The notes below the pieces were generated by a model. It made no database searches. It saw nothing but the letters and a program-made list of their open reading frames with translations, and was not told the origin of the DNA. From the NCBI RefSeq assembly GCF_015355785.1, contig NZ_JADKYW010000003.1, positions 666,796 through 730,795 on the forward strand: a stretch of DNA of 64,000 nucleotides. The letters are read 5' to 3'. Shown here one piece after another: positions 51,058 through 59,839 of the stretch; positions within the stretch are counted from its first letter, which is position 1, and each line of letters starts with the position of its first letter. Made by a program: the position numbers and the translations under genes. Source of the stretch: Arthrobacter gandavensis. GTDB lineage: Bacteria > Actinomycetota > Actinomycetes > Actinomycetales > Micrococcaceae.

Positions 51058-52758
51058 ATGGCGGACCGGGTTTCCTATGCGAACAATGATGGAATGAACT
51101 ACGACGTCGATGTCCTGATCGTGGGTGCCGGGCCCACCGGGCTCGCCCTCGCGGCGCAACTCGCCGGTTATGGAACGAGCTTCAGGATCATCGACCGCAG
51201 GCAGGGTCCCTCGACCCAGTCCCGGGCGCTGGCCGTGCAGCCGCGCACCCTGGAGGCGCTGCGGCCCTTCGGGATCAGCACGGAGATGGCGCGAGCCGGA
51301 ACCCCGGCACATCAACTTCACCTCCACCTTCCGGACGAAACGGTCCAGATTGGCCTCTTCGACATCGGAATCGAAGACTCGGCCCACCAGCAGCTGCTCT
51401 TCCTGCCCCAGTCTGAAACCGAGCGGATCTTCCTGAACTACCTGGGCGCCCGCGGAATCCGCGTTGAGCGCGGAGCCGAGCTCCTGGAACTCGAACGCCT
51501 GGACCCCGAGGACCCCTTCGCGGGCATGGAAGCCCGGGTCCAGCGGCAGGACCGCGGCATCGACCGGATCCGGGCGCGCTACGTGGTGGGGGCCGACGGC
51601 GCGGAGAGCACCGTCCGCCGCCGCGCAGGCATGGACTTCCGCGGATCCGGCTACGCAGACACGTTTGTCCTGGCGGACCTGGAAGTTGACGGCGTGGCCC
51701 CCGGCGCCGTGCACGCCTACCCCACCGGTGACGGCTTCATGGTGCTTTTCCCGCTGGGAAACCCGGCGTCCTGGCGAATGATCAGCCTCAGGGAGCGCGG
51801 AGACACCAGCGCCGTCACCCTCGAGTACCTGCAGGGCATCGCGGACAAGTTCTCCGGCGGCGGACTCACCCTGCATGACCCGAAGTGGATCAGCTCCTTC
51901 CGGCTGTCCCACCAGATGGCGGAGTTCTTCCAGTCCGGTTCAGTGTTCCTTGCCGGCGACGCCGCGCACGTCCACTCCCCCGTGGGCGGGCAGGGCATGA
52001 ACACCGGAATCCAGGACGCGCTGAACCTCGGCTGGAAACTTGCCCTCGGCGCCCGCGGCCTGGCCTCCGACGAGCTGATCGACAGCTATGACGCCGAACG
52101 CCGGCCCGTGGCGCGCGGAATCGTCAGCTTCACTGACCGCCTCTTCAAGCTCGCAACCAGCCGCAGCGCCCTGGCAAAGCTGCCCCGCACCAAGCTGCTG
52201 CCCGCATTGGCCCCGTCCCTGGCATCCAGCGAGCGCCTTCGCGCCCGTGCGTTCCGCACCATGTCCCAGCTAGGCATCCATTACCGCGGCAGCACCATGA
52301 CCGCCGCCGGCACCAACCGCCTGCCGGCCGCACTCGCCTCGGGACCGCGGCCGGGAGACCGGCTGCCGGACGCCGTCGTGCACTACCAGCAGAAAGAACG
52401 GCGACTGCAGGACCTGGTCTCCGCTCCGGGCTTCAACATCCTCCTCACCGGGCCGGGCTGGCCGGAGGACGCTCCCCACCAGCTGCACGCCGCATTGACC
52501 GGCCTCGGCCCGCTGCTGAACGTGCAGCGCCTGGTGGTGGGCAGCACGCTCACGGCCTCGGGCCCCGGCATCATCGAAGACGTCAGTGGGCTGGCGTTTG
52601 AGCGCCTTGGCCTGTCCGCCCGGCGGCCCGAGGTACTGGTGATCCGGCCGGACGGGTACATCGGGTACCGGTCCAACGGAACGGACGTCAACGGCGCGGT
52701 GGCCTATCTTGAACGGCTTACCGGTGCAGGCGCACGGTCTTCACTTCAAACGGCCTGA
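51058..52758 (+). CDS. FAD-dependent aromatic monooxygenase with C-terminal thioredoxin-like domain
   Basis: 566 residues. VDVLIVGAGPTGLALAAQLAGYG (FAD), VVGADGAESTVRRRAGM (DG motif), FLAGDAAHVHSPVGGQGMNTGIQDALNLGWKLAL (GD motif), and after residue 430 a domain (VLVIRPDGYIGYRSNG at its end) resembling the thioredoxin-like tail of phenol hydroxylases. Substrate unknown. It starts in the region divergent from the agmatinase operon; ATG 51058 or GTG 51052 are possible. Its last 41 nt overlap the convergent alpha-mannosidase gene. Confidence 0.9.
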   Translation: MADRVSYANNDGMNYDVDVLIVGAGPTGLALAAQLAGYGTSFRIIDRRQGPSTQSRALAVQPRTLEALRPFGISTEMARAGTPAHQLHLHLPDETVQIGLFDIGIEDSAHQQLLFLPQSETERIFLNYLGARGIRVERGAELLELERLDPEDPFAGMEARVQRQDRGIDRIRARYVVGADGAESTVRRRAGMDFRGSGYADTFVLADLEVDGVAPGAVHAYPTGDGFMVLFPLGNPASWRMISLRERGDTSAVTLEYLQGIADKFSGGGLTLHDPKWISSFRLSHQMAEFFQSGSVFLAGDAAHVHSPVGGQGMNTGIQDALNLGWKLALGARGLASDELIDSYDAERRPVARGIVSFTDRLFKLATSRSALAKLPRTKLLPALAPSLASSERLRARAFRTMSQLGIHYRGSTMTAAGTNRLPAALASGPRPGDRLPDAVVHYQQKERRLQDLVSAPGFNILLTGPGWPEDAPHQLHAALTGLGPLLNVQRLVVGSTLTASGPGIIEDVSGLAFERLGLSARRPEVLVIRPDGYIGYRSNGTDVNGAVAYLERLTGAGARSSLQTA

Positions 52759-55717
52759 ACTCAAGCTCCCACCGGCCGTCCTTCCGCCTGGGCAGCTGCG
52801 CGTCCGCTGCCTCCGGGCGTTCCAGCAGGTCCGTCAGGACGGCGGCGCGGGCCGGGAACCCGGCAGAAAGTACGGCGCTGGTGTGCCCTCCGAGTGACTC
52901 GTAGAGCCGCAGCACCACGTCCCCGGAGCGGTCATCCGCGAGCTTGACCGTCTCCACCAGCACACTCCCGGGCGCCAGGACAGCCAGCGGAGCCACGCTT
53001 CCGGCACCGGCATCGTGGACCGTGCGCGGGGGAAGGTTCAGCCGGTACCCTTCCAGCACCGCTTCGGCCACCGTGGCGTCCGGGCGCAGCGAAAACCGGA
53101 GGCGGTGCACTCCCTTGTCCGCCCCCGGATCCGGAAACAGCGGCGCCCGCAGCAGTGAGGCCCGCAGCAGGGTCCCGGTGCCCGCGTCCCTGGAACCGGT
53201 CCGGGTGATGTCGTAGCCGTACGTTGAATCATTGGCCAGGGCCACTCCCCTGCCGTGCTCCCCGGCGTGCACCCAGCGGTGGGCCGGAACCTCGAAGCGC
53301 GCGTGGTCCCAGGACGTATTCTGGTGGGTGGGGCGCTGGATGTGCCCAAACTGGATTTCAGCCGTGGCCCGGTCCGCAAGCACGGCCACCGGAAAGCCGA
53401 GCTTCAGCAGCTTCTGCCGCTCCTGCCAGTCCACCTCAATGTCCAGGTCAAGGGCGCGCCCGTCGGGGCTCAGCGAAATCCGTTCCCGCAGCGACGAACT
53501 GCCGAACCTGCAGTCCAGCACCAGGCTGTCCCCGTCCGGGGTAAGGGCGCCGCGAAGCGTGAGGGCTCCGGCACGGTCCGCGGCGTCGATGTCCCACGCA
53601 TCCCACTGGTTCGGAGTATCGCGGAAGAGCTGGAACCGGTTCGCATCCTCCCCGGGGACCACGAGTTCCCGGCCGCTCCCTCCGCGCAGCGAGCAAAGGG
53701 CACCTGTTGGACCAAAGCGGGCGGTAAGCCGGTCGGAGGAGAGTTCCCAGCCGCCGTCGTACGCCTGGATCTGAACCGCGGCAGGCGCCGCAGGTTCGGC
53801 TGCGGCTCCCATGGCCGGAATACCCCGCAGCGCCACGGGCGCCGCGTTGAAGACCAGCGCGCCGGTACCCTCCCGCGCCAGAGCCCGCAGGGACCGGCGG
53901 ATAATCAGTTCCAGCTGCTCCGCGGTTTCCGCATAGGCACGCTCGGCGTCCCGGTAGACCCAGGCGATGGACGAGCCGGGCAGGATGTCGTGGAACTGTC
54001 CCAGCAGCACGGTTTTCCACGCCGCTTCAAGTTCCTGGTAGGGGTAGGCCGTGCCGCAGCGGACCGCAGCGGCGGCCGCCCACAGCTCGGCTTCCTTAAG
54101 CAGTGCCTCGCTGCGCCGGTTGCCGCGCTTGGTCCGGGCCTGGGAGGTATAGGTCCCGCGGTGGAACTGCAGGTACATTTCTCCGGACCACACGGGCGGG
54201 TCCGCATAGTCTTCCTCGGCCTGTGTGAAGAATGCCTGAGGGCTGGAGAGCTGCACCTGCGGGGAACCTTCCAGCGATGCCGTGCGGCGGGCGGCGGCCA
54301 GCATTTCGCGGGTGGGCCCTCCGCCGCCGTCGCCCCATCCGAAGGGCACCAGGGAGAGGTTCGTTGCTCCCTTCTCGCGGAACTGCCGCTGTGCCCGGGC
54401 CAGTTCCTGGCCGGTCAGCGCCGAGTTGTACGTATCAACGGGCGGGAAATGGGTGAAGACCCGGGTTCCGTCGATCCCTTCCCACAGGAACGTGTGGTGC
54501 GGCATGGCGTCGGATTCGTTCCAACTCAGCTTCTGCGTGAGGAACCACCGCGAGCCGGCAGCGCGGATCAGCTGCGGGAGCGCCCCGGAGTAGCCGAATG
54601 AGTCGGGCAGCCACACGTCCAGCGGCTCGACGCCGAATGCGTCCAGGAAGAAGCGCTTGCCGAACGTGAACTGGCGCACCAGCGATTCGCCGGAAGGCAG
54701 GTTGGTGTCTGCCTCCACCCACATTCCGCCTGCCGGGACAAACCGTCCTTCAGCGACCCGGGCGGCAACGCGGGCAAACAGGGCCGGGTGGTCCTCCTGC
54801 AGCCAGGCGTACTGCTGGGCCGAGGACGCCGTGAAGACAAATTCCGGGTCCTTGTCCATCAGCGCCAGCACATTGGCGAAGGTGCGTGCCACCTTGCGGC
54901 GGGTCTCGCGCACCGGCCACAGCCAGGCGCTGTCAATGTGGGCGTGCCCGACGGCGTGAACCCGGTGCGCGCTGGCCGCTGCCGGAGCGCTGAGCACGGG
55001 TTCCAGCACGTCCCGGGCTGTTCCGGCGGTTCCGGACACATCCTGCGGGTCCACGGCGGCAGCAGCGCGTTCCATGGCCCGCAGCAGTTCATGCCGTCGC
55101 GGAGAGTCCATCGGCAGTTCATGCATCAGGCCCCAGAGCACGGAGAAGTCCTGGACAAGGTTCCAGACCTGGACATCCAGCAGGACGGTATCTGCCCGGC
55201 GCAGGACGTACAGCGGCTCAGTGCCGGCCGTGTCCGGGTCGCCCAGCGGCGTGGGCAGGAAGCTGAAGTCTCCAATCACGTTCGGGGTGGCCGCCGCCTC
55301 CACCCAGAGCAGGATGCTGCTGCCGGACTCCTGTTCCAGCGGGACCGTCATGCTGGTCGATTCGAGCGCCTTGAGCACGTCCCCTTCGGCGTTGTAGACC
55401 AGCCCCTCGGCCTGAAAGCCGGGCATGTCGGTGCTGAACCCCAAATCGATCAGTGCCTCCGGAAGGAAGCCGGGCGCTGCCGCCGGAACCGTCCCGGTGA
55501 GGCGGAACCAGGTGCTTCCCCACGGCCTGCCCCAGCGGGTGCCGGGGGTTACGGGCCGGTAGTCCTGCCCTGCGGCATCGGCGAAGGACACCGGTTCTGC
55601 CGGGGCATCCCAGGCCGCGGCCTGAAGCGGCTCCGGCGCGGTCCACAGATGCGGCGGCAACCGCTGGGCAAGGAAACGGGCAAGGCGGCGTTCGGTCAGT
55701 TCGCGGTCCGGATGCAT
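52718..55717 (-). CDS. GH38 alpha-mannosidase
   Basis: 999 residues, no signal peptide, so cytoplasmic. The GH38 active site is visible as GHAHIDSAWLWPVRET (zinc ligands) and WLPDSFGYSGALPQ (nucleophile Asp). FGWGDGGGGPTREML and LLGQFHDILPGSSIAWVYRDAE are further family blocks, followed by a long beta-rich C-terminal part. It trims alpha-mannosides. Its ribosome site is weak. It follows the XRE-cupin gene by 41 nt on the same strand, and the two may be co-transcribed. Confidence 0.93.
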   Translation of the reverse strand: MHPDRELTERRLARFLAQRLPPHLWTAPEPLQAAAWDAPAEPVSFADAAGQDYRPVTPGTRWGRPWGSTWFRLTGTVPAAAPGFLPEALIDLGFSTDMPGFQAEGLVYNAEGDVLKALESTSMTVPLEQESGSSILLWVEAAATPNVIGDFSFLPTPLGDPDTAGTEPLYVLRRADTVLLDVQVWNLVQDFSVLWGLMHELPMDSPRRHELLRAMERAAAAVDPQDVSGTAGTARDVLEPVLSAPAAASAHRVHAVGHAHIDSAWLWPVRETRRKVARTFANVLALMDKDPEFVFTASSAQQYAWLQEDHPALFARVAARVAEGRFVPAGGMWVEADTNLPSGESLVRQFTFGKRFFLDAFGVEPLDVWLPDSFGYSGALPQLIRAAGSRWFLTQKLSWNESDAMPHHTFLWEGIDGTRVFTHFPPVDTYNSALTGQELARAQRQFREKGATNLSLVPFGWGDGGGGPTREMLAAARRTASLEGSPQVQLSSPQAFFTQAEEDYADPPVWSGEMYLQFHRGTYTSQARTKRGNRRSEALLKEAELWAAAAAVRCGTAYPYQELEAAWKTVLLGQFHDILPGSSIAWVYRDAERAYAETAEQLELIIRRSLRALAREGTGALVFNAAPVALRGIPAMGAAAEPAAPAAVQIQAYDGGWELSSDRLTARFGPTGALCSLRGGSGRELVVPGEDANRFQLFRDTPNQWDAWDIDAADRAGALTLRGALTPDGDSLVLDCRFGSSSLRERISLSPDGRALDLDIEVDWQERQKLLKLGFPVAVLADRATAEIQFGHIQRPTHQNTSWDHARFEVPAHRWVHAGEHGRGVALANDSTYGYDITRTGSRDAGTGTLLRASLLRAPLFPDPGADKGVHRLRFSLRPDATVAEAVLEGYRLNLPPRTVHDAGAGSVAPLAVLAPGSVLVETVKLADDRSGDVVLRLYESLGGHTSAVLSAGFPARAAVLTDLLERPEAADAQLPRRKDGRWELEFRPFEVKTVRLHR

Positions 55718-55758
55718 GCGCCCACTCTGCGCGACGCGCCGCCCGGTTGGGAAGGGAC

Positions 55759-56337
55759 CTAGGCGGAGCCGGGGCTGACCAGCGTCCAGATCACGACGGC
55801 GGAGGCATCGGGATCCGGGTTGCGCCAGGAGTGCGGCTCCTTGCCGGGGAATGTCACGGTGTCCCCGGCCGTGAGGTTCATGGTCTCAGCGGTGAAGATC
55901 AGTTCCAGCCGCCCGGCGGCGACATGCAGTACCTCCACGTCACAGTCCACAGAGTACAGGTCGGCCTCGCCGGTGCCGCCGGGAACAATCTCGGAGCGGA
56001 TGACCTGCACGCGGCGTTCAGTACGCGGAGTGACCAGACGCTCGTTGATGCCGTTGCCGCCCAGGTTGACGCCCGGCGCCTCGGGCCAGCGGACCAGCGT
56101 GGTCTGCGGCGGCAGGAACAGGTCCCCGATGGAGATTGAAAGCACCTGGCAGAGCGTAACCAGCGAAGCCACTGACGGCGAGGTGAGGTCCCGTTCAACC
56201 CGGCTGAGGAACCCCTTGGTAAGTCCGGTGGAGTCAGCTACCTGTTCAATGGTCAGGTGGCGTGCCTGCCGTGCGGCGCGGATCCGGGAACCGATGGCAA
56301 TCGGCGCGTTGCTTGGTTCGACCGAGAGAGCCTTCAT
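55759..56337 (-). CDS. XRE-family regulator with C-terminal cupin
   Basis: 192 residues. N-terminal HTH (GSRIRAARQARHLTIEQVADSTGLTKGFLSRVERDLTSPSVASL) and a C-terminal cupin (DVEVLHVAAGRLELIF; AGDTVTFPGKEPHSWRNP). This PuuR-like layout often controls amine or amino-acid catabolism. It could act on the alpha-mannosidase gene just downstream or on the agmatinase operon 5 kb away. AAAGGA stands 13 nt before the ATG. Confidence 0.88.
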   Translation of the reverse strand: MKALSVEPSNAPIAIGSRIRAARQARHLTIEQVADSTGLTKGFLSRVERDLTSPSVASLVTLCQVLSISIGDLFLPPQTTLVRWPEAPGVNLGGNGINERLVTPRTERRVQVIRSEIVPGGTGEADLYSVDCDVEVLHVAAGRLELIFTAETMNLTAGDTVTFPGKEPHSWRNPDPDASAVVIWTLVSPGSA

Positions 56338-56580
56338 CCGGGCAGCCGTCCTTTCGTTCCCGTATCAGTTCCTGCCATCCGGTCCCGCCGGGAGATCCGG
56401 AAGGCGTTGCCTGCGCCGCGGAGTTGGCGTGCTTTACGTTTCACCCTAATTGACCCGCGCCTCAGGCGACCACTAGCGTGGGTAAACAATAGTTTCGTGA
56501 CCTACAACGCCGGATAAACCGGCCCCCAGTACCGCACCGGGTCCGGACGGTTCATCCCCTGCCCGTCCGGCCCCGGTGCT
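56338..56580. promoter_or_regulatory. Control region between XRE-cupin gene and AI-2E-type gene
   Basis: 243 nt without a gene. On the plus strand TTGACC (56450-56455), 18 nt, TAGCGT (56474-56479) form a plausible promoter. AAACAATAGTTT (56484-56495) is a small dyad near its start site. A 15-bp stem (56536-56577) follows. The plus-strand promoter has no gene to serve. Confidence 0.4.
56536..56577. terminator. Hairpin downstream of the AI-2E-type gene
   Basis: ACCGGGTCCGGACGG pairs with CCGTCCGGCCCCGGT (one mismatch), 12-nt loop. It lies 4 nt past the stop codon of the minus-strand gene. Confidence 0.65.
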
Positions 56581-57741
56581 TCAACTCTCCGCCGGGTGGT
56601 CTGCTGAATCCGCATCCTGCGCCGGGGAAGCAACCTCTGCCACTTCGTGGGGATCGCCCGTGTCTTCGCCGATCCAGACCTTGATTACTGCCCAGCCAAC
56701 GGCGGCCAGCGGAACCGAGAGGATCGCGCCAATGATTCCGGCGAGGATCGTGCCGGCGGTCAGCGCCAGCAGGATGACCAGAGCGTGGATGCTCAAGGTC
56801 CGCCCCATGACCACCGGCTGCAGGAAGTTTCCCTCGAGCTGGTTCACGGCGATGATCACGATGACGACGATCAGGGCCACGACCGGCCCGTTTGCCACGA
56901 GGGCGATCAGCGCAGCGAGGGTACCGGCCGCCGTCGCACCGACCAGCGGGATGAAGGATCCAACGAAGACGATCACGGACAGCGGCAGCGCCAGCGGCAC
57001 GCCGAGAATGAACAGTGCGGCACCGATGCAGATGGCATCCACGGCGGCAACGATCGCTGTGCCGCGGACATAACCGCCCAGCACCTCCATGCTGCGGACT
57101 CCGGCAAGGGCTGCCTTCTCCCGCCGCTCCCCGCGGAACCAGCGCAGGATGAACGCCCAGATCTTGTCCCCGTCCTTGAGGAAGAAGAACAGCACCACGG
57201 CCATCAGGACGAACCCCGTGGCGAAGGACCCTGCTGCGGAGAGCCCGGCGATCGCGCCGCTTCCCGCGGTGGAGGAGGTCGCGAAGTCCAGGACGGCGTC
57301 CCGGGCATCGGAGATGGCCGAGTCGTCGAGGGCCAGGGGACTGTCCTGGACCATCGAGTACAGCTCGTCGAACCCGGCAGCTGCCTGGTCCACGAGCGAG
57401 GACCACTCGCTGCGCACCGCAAAGACGATTCCCGTGATAAGCCCGCCGAACACGGCCAGCAGCAGCAGGAAGGATGTGCCGGTGGCCAGCGCCCCCGGCC
57501 AGCCCCGGCGGCGCAGCCAATTGACGAAGGGCGCTATTGCAGCGGCCAGGATCAGGGCAAGCAGCAGCGGGATGACCACCAGGGTCACCCGCGTCAGGCC
57601 GTAAACGGCCACTCCGACCAGCAGCAGGACCAGAAGCAGCTGGGCTGAGCGCACAGCTGCATGGCCGAGGCCGTCGTTCCAGTATCCGGCCAGCCGCTTC
57701 GGCTCGGACTCGTTCGGACTTGAGCCGGGCTGGCTGTCCAT
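56581..57741 (-). CDS. AI-2E family transporter
   Basis: 386 residues with eight predicted helices. Family features include VVIPLLLALILAAAIAPFVNWLRRRGWP, the long amphipathic central loop, GYVRGTAIVAAVDAICIGAAL, and NQLEGNFLQPVVMGRTLSIHALVILLAL. These permeases are annotated for autoinducer-2 export but most have unknown cargo. AGGGGA lies 5 nt before ATG. It starts 13 nt after the acyl-CoA ligase stop on the same strand, so they probably form an operon. Confidence 0.85.
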   Translation of the reverse strand: MDSQPGSSPNESEPKRLAGYWNDGLGHAAVRSAQLLLVLLLVGVAVYGLTRVTLVVIPLLLALILAAAIAPFVNWLRRRGWPGALATGTSFLLLLAVFGGLITGIVFAVRSEWSSLVDQAAAGFDELYSMVQDSPLALDDSAISDARDAVLDFATSSTAGSGAIAGLSAAGSFATGFVLMAVVLFFFLKDGDKIWAFILRWFRGERREKAALAGVRSMEVLGGYVRGTAIVAAVDAICIGAALFILGVPLALPLSVIVFVGSFIPLVGATAAGTLAALIALVANGPVVALIVVIVIIAVNQLEGNFLQPVVMGRTLSIHALVILLALTAGTILAGIIGAILSVPLAAVGWAVIKVWIGEDTGDPHEVAEVASPAQDADSADHPAES

Positions 57742-57754
57742 GGATTTCCCCTGT

Positions 57755-59506
57755 CTAGGTTGTGGGTCCGGCCTCGTGGCCGGTTCCCTTGTGCTGCAGA
57801 GACTCTTTGACGTGGCGCCGGAGCACCTTGCCGATCAGGGACCTGGGCAGGTCCGGGATCTGCACGATGCGGCGGGGCACCTTGTAGGCCGCCAGTTCCG
57901 CCCGCACAAAGGAACGCAGTTCATCAGCGTCGAATTCCATGTCCGGACGGGCGACGACGGCGGCTACCACGTCTTCTCCGCCTCCGGTGCGGGTCAGGCC
58001 CACGACGGCGGCCTCGGCAACCGCAGGGTGGCGTTTCAGCGCTTCCTCAACCTCGGAAGGTGAGACGTTGAACCCTCCGGTAATGATCAGTTCCTTGATC
58101 CGGTCCCGGATGGTCACGAAGTCGTCGTCGTCCACCGAGACGATGTCTCCGGTACGGAACCAACCGCCGTCGAGCAGTGCTGCCCGCGTTTCGGCCGGCT
58201 TGTTCCAGTAGCCCTGGAAGACCTGCGGTCCGCGGATCAGCAGCTCGCCGGCTTCGCCGCGGTGGCGTTCCCTGGTGGGATCTTCCGGGTCCACCACCTT
58301 GATGTCCGTCAGCGGGAAGGGAACACCCACGGTGCCGGCCTTGCGGGTTGGCCCCATGGGGTTGCCCAGTGCCACCGGCGAGGTTTCCGTCAGGCCGTAT
58401 CCTTCGATCAGGTAGCCTCCGGTGGCCTTTTCCCAGGCGTCCACCGTCGCGGCGGGGAGGTTCATGGCGCCGGAAATTGCAAAGCGGACGCCCTTGAGGG
58501 ATAGGCCCTGCTCCTGCGCACCGGCAACAATGCGGTCGTAGATTGGCGGCACAGCCGGGAGGAAGGTGGGCGGAGTCTTCTTCGCCGCCTTCAGGACCAG
58601 GTCCACGTCGAACTTCGGGAACAGGACCAGCTTGGCACCAATGCTCATCGCGAAGGTGAGGCTTAGGGTCAGGCCGTAGGCATGGAACATGGGCAGCACG
58701 CCGTAGACGGTTTCCTTGCCCATCCGGATCCCGGGAATCCAGGCCCGGCCCTGCGCGGCGTTGGCCATGAGGTTGGCGTGGCTGAGCATTGCGCCCTTGG
58801 GCGCTGCCGTGGTTCCGGACGTGTACTGGATGGCGGCGAGGTCCTCCGCCGTGGGGTGCGGAAAGCGGCGCGGCAGCGGCCGGTTATCCAGCAGTTCCTT
58901 CCATTCAAGGACCCGCCGGCCGGCACTGCGGGGCTTCTTGTCCGGGGCCAGGGCGCTGCGGCTGCGGCGGGCAGCGGGAAGGGGAAGCTTCAGGAGCAGC
59001 CGGGTGGTGCGCGGCATGGCGCTGATCAGGTCGACGGACACGATGGTCCGGACCGGAATGTCTGCGGGCAGGGACTGGATCCTGTCCGCCACCTTGTCCC
59101 AGACGATGGCCACGGTTGCTCCGTGGTCCTCGAACTGGTGGCGCAGTTCGCGGTCGGTGTAGAGCGGATTGTGCTCCACTACCACCGCGCCCAGGCGCAG
59201 GACGGCGTAGAAGGCAACCACGTGCTGCGGCGCGTTGGGCAGGACCAGGGCAACACGGTCTCCGGGCCCTACGCCGAGGCGCTTCAGGCCCGCTGCGGCG
59301 CGCCTGATCTGCTCCCCCATGTTGCGGTAGCTGGTGGTGGCGCCAAAGAACTGCAGGGCGGGCTTGGATCCGTACCTGCTGACGGATTCTTCCACCATGT
59401 CCACCAGCGACCCCTTGGGCAGCTTGAGGTCCTGCGGCACGCCTTCGGCATAGTGGCGTGTCCACGGCCGGTGGATGTCAGGAAATCCCTTGGAAGCTCT
59501 ACTCAC
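57755..59506 (-). CDS. Long-chain fatty-acid-CoA ligase
   Basis: 583 residues of the ANL superfamily: YTSGTTAAPKGAMLSH (ATP loop), GYGLTETSPVALGNPMG, GGWFRTGDIVSVDDDDF, IKELIITGGFNVSPSEVEEAL, and the catalytic Lys in SLIGKVLRR. It would activate fatty acids to acyl-CoA at the membrane face. GTG 59506 is chosen from the homologous start; no ribosome site is visible. It heads a two-gene unit with the AI-2E-type transporter. Confidence 0.9.
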   Translation of the reverse strand: MSRASKGFPDIHRPWTRHYAEGVPQDLKLPKGSLVDMVEESVSRYGSKPALQFFGATTSYRNMGEQIRRAAAGLKRLGVGPGDRVALVLPNAPQHVVAFYAVLRLGAVVVEHNPLYTDRELRHQFEDHGATVAIVWDKVADRIQSLPADIPVRTIVSVDLISAMPRTTRLLLKLPLPAARRSRSALAPDKKPRSAGRRVLEWKELLDNRPLPRRFPHPTAEDLAAIQYTSGTTAAPKGAMLSHANLMANAAQGRAWIPGIRMGKETVYGVLPMFHAYGLTLSLTFAMSIGAKLVLFPKFDVDLVLKAAKKTPPTFLPAVPPIYDRIVAGAQEQGLSLKGVRFAISGAMNLPAATVDAWEKATGGYLIEGYGLTETSPVALGNPMGPTRKAGTVGVPFPLTDIKVVDPEDPTRERHRGEAGELLIRGPQVFQGYWNKPAETRAALLDGGWFRTGDIVSVDDDDFVTIRDRIKELIITGGFNVSPSEVEEALKRHPAVAEAAVVGLTRTGGGEDVVAAVVARPDMEFDADELRSFVRAELAAYKVPRRIVQIPDLPRSLIGKVLRRHVKESLQHKGTGHEAGPTT

Positions 59507-59611
59507 GGTTTGAACTCTATCCCTTGCTGGACGGGAGCAATGCACCCGGATGGAACGGGGACCAGCCGCATTTGGGTTCCCCTCCGAAGCGGAATCGCTG
59601 CTGGCCTGGGC

Positions 59612-59617
59612 TACACT
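59612..59617 (+). promoter_or_regulatory. -10 element for the riboswitch transcript
   Basis: TACACT with a predicted start site near 59624, exactly where the conserved riboswitch sequence begins. I find no convincing -35. Confidence 0.4.
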
Positions 59618-59623
59618 TGAAGG

Positions 59624-59790
59624 CTGAAGGGGAGTAGCTCCGGTACACCTCCAATCTTAGTTTCGGCTCCGGCCGCATCGAAATTGGAATTCGAACCGAG
59701 GCCTGTCGACATACTGGCTGCGCATGCAGCCCGGCAGTCCACCCGCGGTGCACGCCACCGGGGCGAGCGAGACCTTCGGCCAGACGTAGA
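59624..59790 (+). ncRNA. yybP-ykoY-type (manganese) riboswitch candidate
   Basis: The leader of the VIT1-type gene has the blocks I recall from actinobacterial yybP-ykoY aptamers in the right order: AAGGGGAGTAGC (59627-59638), a long variable stem-loop, GTCGACATACTGGC (59705-59718), and GGGCGAGCGAGACCTTCGG (59761-59779). This class binds Mn2+ and controls metal efflux genes. The downstream gene encodes a ferritin-like/VIT1 membrane transporter, the expected type of target. A stable hairpin lies between aptamer and ribosome site. The call is by eye and needs a covariance-model search. Confidence 0.8.
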
Positions 59791-59793
59791 AGC

Positions 59794-59824
59794 TGGCCGG
59801 AGCCCTCCCTGTTTGCTCCGGCCA
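59794..59824 (+). terminator. Expression-platform hairpin
   Basis: TGGCCGGAGC-(11 nt)-GCTCCGGCCA, a perfect 10-bp stem 6 nt before the GGAG ribosome site of the metal transporter gene. It could be a regulated terminator or a translation-controlling stem coupled to the aptamer. Confidence 0.65.
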
Positions 59825-59839
59825 TGACCAGGAGCGCGT

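Noticed and set aside
53255-54601. 448-residue plus-strand frame opposite the alpha-mannosidase
   Set aside because: Shadow of a long GC-rich gene; no homologous-looking blocks.
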